Part shown: positions 59,647 to 64,000 of the stretch, piece after piece
Numbering within the stretch: the stretch's first letter is position 1
Layout of the letters: every line of letters starts with the position of its first letter
Assembly (NCBI GenBank): GCA_020848545.1
Contig: JADLHZ010000036.1
Location: 1 to 64,000 of the forward strand
Length of the DNA stretch: 64,000 bases
Source: Deltaproteobacteria bacterium
GTDB taxonomy: Bacteria > Myxococcota > JADLHZ01
Direction of reading: 5' to 3'
Notes under the pieces: model-generated
Databases searched by the model: none
What the model was told of the DNA's origin: nothing
The model's input: only the letters and a program-made list of their open reading frames with translations
Made by a program: the position numbers and the translations under genes

Positions 59647-61766
59647 TGCACGTCGCGCTCTGGCTCTCCATCGCGTTGCCGATCGCCGCGAGCAGCGCGC
59701 CCGCGAGCGATGAGGCATCGGCCGAGCCGGTGCCGGACGCCGCGATCGTCGAAGAGAGCATTTGGGACATCTTGGATGAGCAGCGCGACACCGCCAACAA
59801 GGTGGTCGCCGCCACCAAGACCGAGCAGAAGCTGAGCGACACACCGGCCGTCGTCGCCGTCATCAGCGCGCCGGAGATCGAAGCGCGCGGCTATCGCTCG
59901 GTGGCCGAAGCGGTGCGGGCGACCGCCGGCGTCGTCGTGTTCGACGATCAGATCCTGCCCGACGTGTCGGCGCGCGGCATCGGCGGTGGCCAGCGCAGCC
60001 CGAGCAACACGATCAAGGTGATGATCGACGGCCACGCGACGAGCTTTCGCCCGGACACGACGAACTTCCTCGGCCCCGAGCTCTTGCCGATCCAAATGGT
60101 CGAGCGCATCGAGGTGATCCGCGGGCCGGCGTCGGCGCTCTACGGGGCCAACGCGTTCCTCGGCGTCATCAACATCGTGACGAAGAAGGCGAGCGAGCAC
60201 TTCTCGGCGGCGTACCGACTCAGCGGCTACCTGTTGAACGATCGACAGCCGGGCGGCGGCGCCGGCGTCTCGTTCTCTACGACGGCGGGGCGCGTGCAGC
60301 TCAGCCTCGGCGTCGCCGCCGACTACATCAACGCATCCGGCGTGAGCGTGCAGCAAACATTCCCCGCGCAGCTTGCAGGCGTCGGCCTGACGAGCGCCAA
60401 CGATCAAAAGCTGCCGAAGAGCTTTTACGGTGGCATTGCGATCGACGCCGGGCCGGTCGGCGAGCTGCGCCTCGACGCCAACCTGCAGCACTTGGACACT
60501 TACGCCGAGTTCAGCGACTGGAGCGTGGCCACGCATCAGAACCGCATCAGCATCTTGAACGGCTTCGGCCGCCTGCGCTGGCAGAAGAGCTTCACGGACG
60601 CGGTTTCGGCGTCGGCGTTCGTCGGGGTTCACGCGGGCTCGGTGATGCCGAACGAGAAGCTCCATGTGGGCCGGAGCGATCTGCACTTTCAGCGCGAGCT
60701 CTCGAGCACCGAGGTCTCGGGCGGCGCCGAGGTCGTGTGGAAGTTTCGGCCGCAGGATCAGCTCAGCGTCGGCGTCGACTTCGCGAGCGACGGCCAACAG
60801 CGGCTGCGCTACACGATGATCCTCGACGAAGCGACCGCGTCCGATCCCGTCGGGACGCGCGTCGAGCTCGCGCCGGCGCAGGCGCTCCGCTACAACAACA
60901 TCGGCGCGCAGCTGCAGCTCTTGTTCAACCCGTGGGCGTGGCTCGGCACGGTCGCCGGCTTCCGCTTCGACTACAACACGGGCTACGGCCAAGGTTACAG
61001 CCCGCGCGTCGGCATCGTCGCCAAGCCCATCCCGCAGCTCTCGTTCAAGGCGCTCTATGGACGCTCGTTCAAGGCGCCGTCGGGCGTGCAGCTCGAAGCG
61101 CGGCCGGCGCTCGGCCCGACCGACGTCGTCGGCAACGCCGCGCTGCGCAGCCAAGTCGGTGACACCTTGGAGCTCGTCGCCGCCGCCGATCCGTTGCCGT
61201 GGCTCAAGCTCCAAGTCGTTGGCTTCCTCGTCTGGGTGTCGGGGCAGATCACTTTCGAGCGCTACGGCATCAACTTTCAGGCGCGCAACACCGACAACGT
61301 GTCGAGCTACGGCATCGAGGGCGAGGTGCGCGTGCAGAGCAGGCGCGTCGACGCGTACGCCAACGTCACCTGGGCGCGCGTGCGCAGTCAGAGCGAGATC
61401 GAAAAAGTGCTCGGCACCGATCGGCGTTTCGCGACGACGCCCGAGTGGTGGCTGGCGGGCGGCGTCACGGTGCGCGTCCCCGAGGCGTTCCTGCAATTTT
61501 ACGCCGAGCTCCGCGCGGTCGGCGATCGGCAGAGCTCGAGCGAGAACACGCGCCAGAACGCGACCACGCCGTACTTGCTCGCACCCTACGTGGTCGTCGA
61601 CGCGGCGATCTCCACGCTCGAGCTGAAGCTGCTCGGCACCGCCGTCCGCGCGATGTTCCGCGTGCAGAACTTGCTCGGGATGCGCTACGCGACGGCCGGC
61701 TACTCCGGCTACGATGCGCCGAACCTCGGCCGCACCTTCGAGCTCGTCTTGGGTCAGCGCTTCTAA
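59646..61766 (+). CDS. TonB-dependent outer-membrane receptor
   Basis: 706 aa. A signal peptide is followed by an N-terminal extension, a TonB-box-like stretch (KVVAATKTEQKLSDTPAVVA) and a plug domain (GYRSVAEAVRATAGVVVFDD, IEVIRGPASALYGANAFLGV, INIVTKKASEH). A 22-strand-type beta-barrel ends in LGRTFELVLGQRF with the terminal Phe. It imports large or scarce ligands with TonB energy. The ligand is unknown; coupling by overlap with a solute-binding lipoprotein gene suggests a shared substrate. Confidence 0.92.
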   Translation: MHVALWLSIALPIAASSAPASDEASAEPVPDAAIVEESIWDILDEQRDTANKVVAATKTEQKLSDTPAVVAVISAPEIEARGYRSVAEAVRATAGVVVFDDQILPDVSARGIGGGQRSPSNTIKVMIDGHATSFRPDTTNFLGPELLPIQMVERIEVIRGPASALYGANAFLGVINIVTKKASEHFSAAYRLSGYLLNDRQPGGGAGVSFSTTAGRVQLSLGVAADYINASGVSVQQTFPAQLAGVGLTSANDQKLPKSFYGGIAIDAGPVGELRLDANLQHLDTYAEFSDWSVATHQNRISILNGFGRLRWQKSFTDAVSASAFVGVHAGSVMPNEKLHVGRSDLHFQRELSSTEVSGGAEVVWKFRPQDQLSVGVDFASDGQQRLRYTMILDEATASDPVGTRVELAPAQALRYNNIGAQLQLLFNPWAWLGTVAGFRFDYNTGYGQGYSPRVGIVAKPIPQLSFKALYGRSFKAPSGVQLEARPALGPTDVVGNAALRSQVGDTLELVAAADPLPWLKLQVVGFLVWVSGQITFERYGINFQARNTDNVSSYGIEGEVRVQSRRVDAYANVTWARVRSQSEIEKVLGTDRRFATTPEWWLAGGVTVRVPEAFLQFYAELRAVGDRQSSSENTRQNATTPYLLAPYVVVDAAISTLELKLLGTAVRAMFRVQNLLGMRYATAGYSGYDAPNLGRTFELVLGQRF

Positions 61767-61814
61767 CGTTGACGTGGCCGTTGACGTCGCCGTTGACGTC
61801 GCCGTCGCCGTCGC
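61767..61814. repeat. Tandem repeat of CGTTGACGTSGC
   Basis: Three 12-base units (CGTTGACGTGGC, then CGTTGACGTCGC twice, 61767-61802) and two CGTCGC half-units follow the TonB receptor stop. The reverse complement of the unit appears at 45035-45046. It fills most of the gap before the enoyl-CoA hydratase gene. Confidence 0.85.
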
Positions 61815-61827
61815 CGAATTGTCCCTC

Positions 61828-62586
61828 ATGGTGAAAGTCGAAAAAGATGGCCCGGTGACCACGATCACCCTCTGTCGTCGAGATACGCGCAACGCGATCG
61901 ATCGCGCGACCGCCGCCGCGCTGGCCGACGCCTTCGATGCCTTCGACAAGGACGCCGCCGCCGCGGTGGCCGTGCTCTACGGCGAAGGCGGGCACTTTTG
62001 CGCCGGCGCCGATCTGAAAGCGATCGCGGCCGGCACGCCGAACGAGCTCTCGACCGCCGGCAAGGGTCCGCTCGGCCCCACGCGCTGGCTGCTCTCGAAG
62101 CCCGTGATCGCGGCGGTGTCGGGCTACGCCGTCGCCGGCGGCCTCGAGCTGGCGCTCTGGTGTGATCTGCGCATCGTCGAAGAGAGCGCCGTGTTCGGCG
62201 TGTTCTGCCGGCGCTTCGGCGTGCCGCTGATCGACGGCGGCACCGTGCGCTTGCCGCGGCTCATCGGCATGGGCCGCGCCCTCGATCTCATCCTCACCGG
62301 GCGTCCGGTGTCAGCCGACGAGGCGCTCGCGATCGGCCTCGCCACGCGCGTCGTCGCGGACGGCGAAGCGCTCGTCGCGGCGCAAGCGATGGCCCGCGAC
62401 CTCGCCGCGTTGCCGCAGGCCTGCCTGCGCTCGGATCGTTTGAGCGCGTATGCACAGTGGGGCAGGGAACAAGGTGAAGCGCTGCGCGACGAATTTCGCC
62501 GCGGTCTGAAGCTCGTCGAGAGCGAAGAGATGCTCGCTGGCGCCGAAGCATTCACCAGCGGCAAAGGAAGGCACGGAAAACAATGA
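61828..62586 (+). CDS. Enoyl-CoA hydratase/isomerase family protein
   Basis: 252 aa crotonase fold: CRRDTRNAIDRATAAALADA, the first oxyanion loop HFCAGADLKAIAAG, and the second GYAVAGGLELALWCDLRI followed by FGVFCRRFGVPLIDGGTVRL. A Glu equivalent to the first catalytic Glu of hydratases is not obvious in IDGGTVRLPRL, so isomerase or another crotonase chemistry is possible. ATG 61828 follows the tandem repeat. A hairpin follows the stop. Confidence 0.88.
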   Translation: MVKVEKDGPVTTITLCRRDTRNAIDRATAAALADAFDAFDKDAAAAVAVLYGEGGHFCAGADLKAIAAGTPNELSTAGKGPLGPTRWLLSKPVIAAVSGYAVAGGLELALWCDLRIVEESAVFGVFCRRFGVPLIDGGTVRLPRLIGMGRALDLILTGRPVSADEALAIGLATRVVADGEALVAAQAMARDLAALPQACLRSDRLSAYAQWGREQGEALRDEFRRGLKLVESEEMLAGAEAFTSGKGRHGKQ

Positions 62587-62647
62587 CCACAGGAGAAGGG
62601 GAGAACGGGAGGTGGACAAACATCAGAGCCTCCCTTTCTCCTGTGGT
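62586..62647. terminator. Long hairpin between convergent genes, likely bidirectional terminator
   Basis: CCACAGGAGAAGGGGAG (62587-62603) pairs with CTCCCTTTCTCCTGTGG (62630-62646) over 17 bp with a single G-T wobble and a 26-base loop. It lies between the convergent hydratase and the partial leftward gene. T-runs are weak, so it may act with Rho or as mRNA end protection. Confidence 0.6.
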
Positions 62648-62655
62648 GATGCCTT

Positions 62656-64000
62656 TCACTCGGGCTCGATCGTCACCAACGCCACGACGCGCTCCCACGG
62701 CCCTTTGCGATCGCGCTGCTTGCCGACGACGATCGTCAAGACGAGCCGCTCGATGTCCAAAATCTCCGCCGGCAAGCCGAGCGTCGCCGTCGATTCGCCG
62801 ATCATCTCCCAGCCGCGCAGACCCTGGCGCCGCTGACTGACGCGGCCTTGGAGCAGGCGGTCGAGGGCTTGGCGTGGCGTCCACTTGTGCGTCGCGAGCG
62901 CTTGCCGCACTTCGCTCTCCTCGGTGTCGACCAAGGTCTGCGCCGTGATCTCTGGCTTGCCGCGCTTCTTCCGCTCGGCGTTCACCCGATCGATGAAGGT
63001 GTCCGTCTCTTTATCGAGCGCGATGGTGGACGACGGCACGTAGCTCGCGACGATCGCGCCGAGCGAAGCGCCTTCCTTCGCCTCGAGCACGCCGACCGCG
63101 AGCCGCGTCGCCAGCGGCTTCAACAAAGTCTCGCGGCCGTGCGGGCGGGCCATCAACGCCGCGACCATCGCCGCCGGATCCTTGGCGCCACCGAGGTACG
63201 ACGAGGTGAAGTCGCCGTCGACGATCGGCACGCCGACGCTCCAGCCGGCCATGACGCCGAGCGCCACCTTGTCCGAGATCGTCTCTTCGATCTCGCCGAA
63301 CTGCGCGGCGAAGTAGAAGGGCGCGAGCTCGGCGCTCAACGCGCTTTGCTGCTCCTCGAGCTCCATCGGCGCGAGCTTCGCCGCGCTGCGCACGACGTTG
63401 ACGCGATCGAGGAACGCCGCCGTCGTCGACAGCTGCTTCGCGGCCGCGGCGAGGCGCTGCGACACGAAGGCGGCCGGCGCCGCGGCCGTGCCCTTCGGCA
63501 GCGCCAGCACGCCGGCGATGACGGCGCCCAAGTAGCGGCCGGGCTCCCACGCCGAGACGTCGATCCACGCCGCGGTGTCCTTTGGATCGGCCGGGCAGAA
63601 GAAGCGAAACTTCGGCAACAGCACCGACAGATCCATCGTGCAGTCGGCGTAGCTGAACTCGCCGCGGTTGATGTGCGCGCTCACACGGTTGTAGTGCTGC
63701 AAGACTTCGCCCTCGACGGTGACGGTGCCGTCAGCAGCGGGGACGAGCGACATCGGCGTGATCGTCGCCTTGCGCTCGACGGACGCGAGGAAGATGACAG
63801 CCTTGTTGCCCTTCCTCCCGTAGAACACGCCTATCGAGCGCGGCGCGGCAGCGAAGTGATCGATCTGCTTCTTCACGTCGTCGCGCCACGCCTCGAACAA
63901 GCGCTCGTCGCTCGCGCCGTTCGGATCGCCTTCGACCCAGCTCGTCTGCAACGAGACGCCGGTGCTGCCGCAGCGGCCGGTGATGAAGTCCTTCAACGGC
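62656..64000 (-). CDS. Hypothetical protein with CAP/SCP-like segment, 5' end outside window
   Basis: At least 448 codons are open to the right edge of the window, so the true N-terminus is missing. The central part (FLDRVNVVRSAAKLAPMELE) resembles the first helix of CAP/SCP superfamily domains, and a second similar stretch (DTFIDRVNAERKKRGKPEIT) lies about 145 residues later. This suggests a tandem CAP-like arrangement. The C-terminus is a beta-rich region of unknown family. The assignment is tentative. Confidence 0.5.
   Translation of the reverse strand, partial: PLKDFITGRCGSTGVSLQTSWVEGDPNGASDERLFEAWRDDVKKQIDHFAAAPRSIGVFYGRKGNKAVIFLASVERKATITPMSLVPAADGTVTVEGEVLQHYNRVSAHINRGEFSYADCTMDLSVLLPKFRFFCPADPKDTAAWIDVSAWEPGRYLGAVIAGVLALPKGTAAAPAAFVSQRLAAAAKQLSTTAAFLDRVNVVRSAAKLAPMELEEQQSALSAELAPFYFAAQFGEIEETISDKVALGVMAGWSVGVPIVDGDFTSSYLGGAKDPAAMVAALMARPHGRETLLKPLATRLAVGVLEAKEGASLGAIVASYVPSSTIALDKETDTFIDRVNAERKKRGKPEITAQTLVDTEESEVRQALATHKWTPRQALDRLLQGRVSQRRQGLRGWEMIGESTATLGLPAEILDIERLVLTIVVGKQRDRKGPWERVVALVTIEPE

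Noticed and set aside
61767-61814. CRISPR-like array
   Set aside because: The units are 12 bases without unique spacers; this is a simple tandem repeat. No CRISPR array or cas gene was seen anywhere in the window.

Overview
The window looks like chromosomal DNA of a member of the Myxococcota (former Deltaproteobacteria). Supporting signs are high G+C content, two secreted proteins ending in a MYXO-CTERM-type tail (Gly-Cys-Gly-Cys, one membrane helix, an Arg cluster), PEGA-domain surface proteins, a membrane protein with an AgmX/PglI-like C-terminal domain, many lipoproteins, and the gene order xerD-scpA-scpB-rluB. No species can be named from the sequence alone. Nearly every base is coding, and most neighbouring genes overlap by 1 to 8 bases (GTGA, ATGA, TGATG).

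Left flank (1-6284): the 3' end of a 5S rRNA with its terminator; a GYF-like membrane protein; a VOC protein and a PEGA protein; then a leftward run encoding a Tgl-type transglutaminase, a DnaQ-like exonuclease fused to GIY-YIG, and a GNAT acetyltransferase. At the head of that run is the C-terminal half of a papain-like protease whose reading frame starts inside a tRNA 3' end.

Integrated element (6279-20162, about 13.9 kb): a genomic island inserted in a tRNA-Thr(CGU) gene. A complete tRNA lies at the right end and a 45-base 3' tRNA copy at the left end. The element carries a DUF433/DUF5615 toxin-antitoxin pair; an envelope module (HTH regulator, PEGA protein, two lipoproteins, a SHOCT membrane protein); a serine recombinase overlapping two unknown genes and followed by a tandem-FHA protein; a winged-helix, replication-initiator-like protein beside a hairpin cluster; and a three-gene unit ending in an excisionase-like protein and the tyrosine integrase. 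The integrase reading frame runs through the attachment core. In the excised circle it would continue into the open frame found at the left end, so integration should exchange its C-terminus. This is the most unusual feature of the window.

Right flank (20190-64000): an M36-like metallopeptidase, an RluA-type pseudouridine synthase, a PqqD-HlyD fusion, PilZ, CinA, an AAA ATPase/membrane/TPR unit, a prenyl transferase (UppS-like), and a 1,477-residue lipoprotein. These are followed by a housekeeping operon (cyclophilin, era, der, hisC, aroA-cmk fusion, Gly-rich lipoprotein), an SDR, a VWA/MopE-motif protein, xerD, scpA, scpB, rluB, a TPR plus double cNMP-binding protein, an alpha/beta hydrolase lipoprotein, a GAF-PilB-like ATPase, a MATE transporter, tRNA-Val(CAC), a solute-binding lipoprotein with a TonB receptor, an enoyl-CoA hydratase, and a partial gene at the edge. 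A 17-base REP-like sequence occurs three times inside xerD in frame, and again as a nested inverted structure at 52.9 kb.
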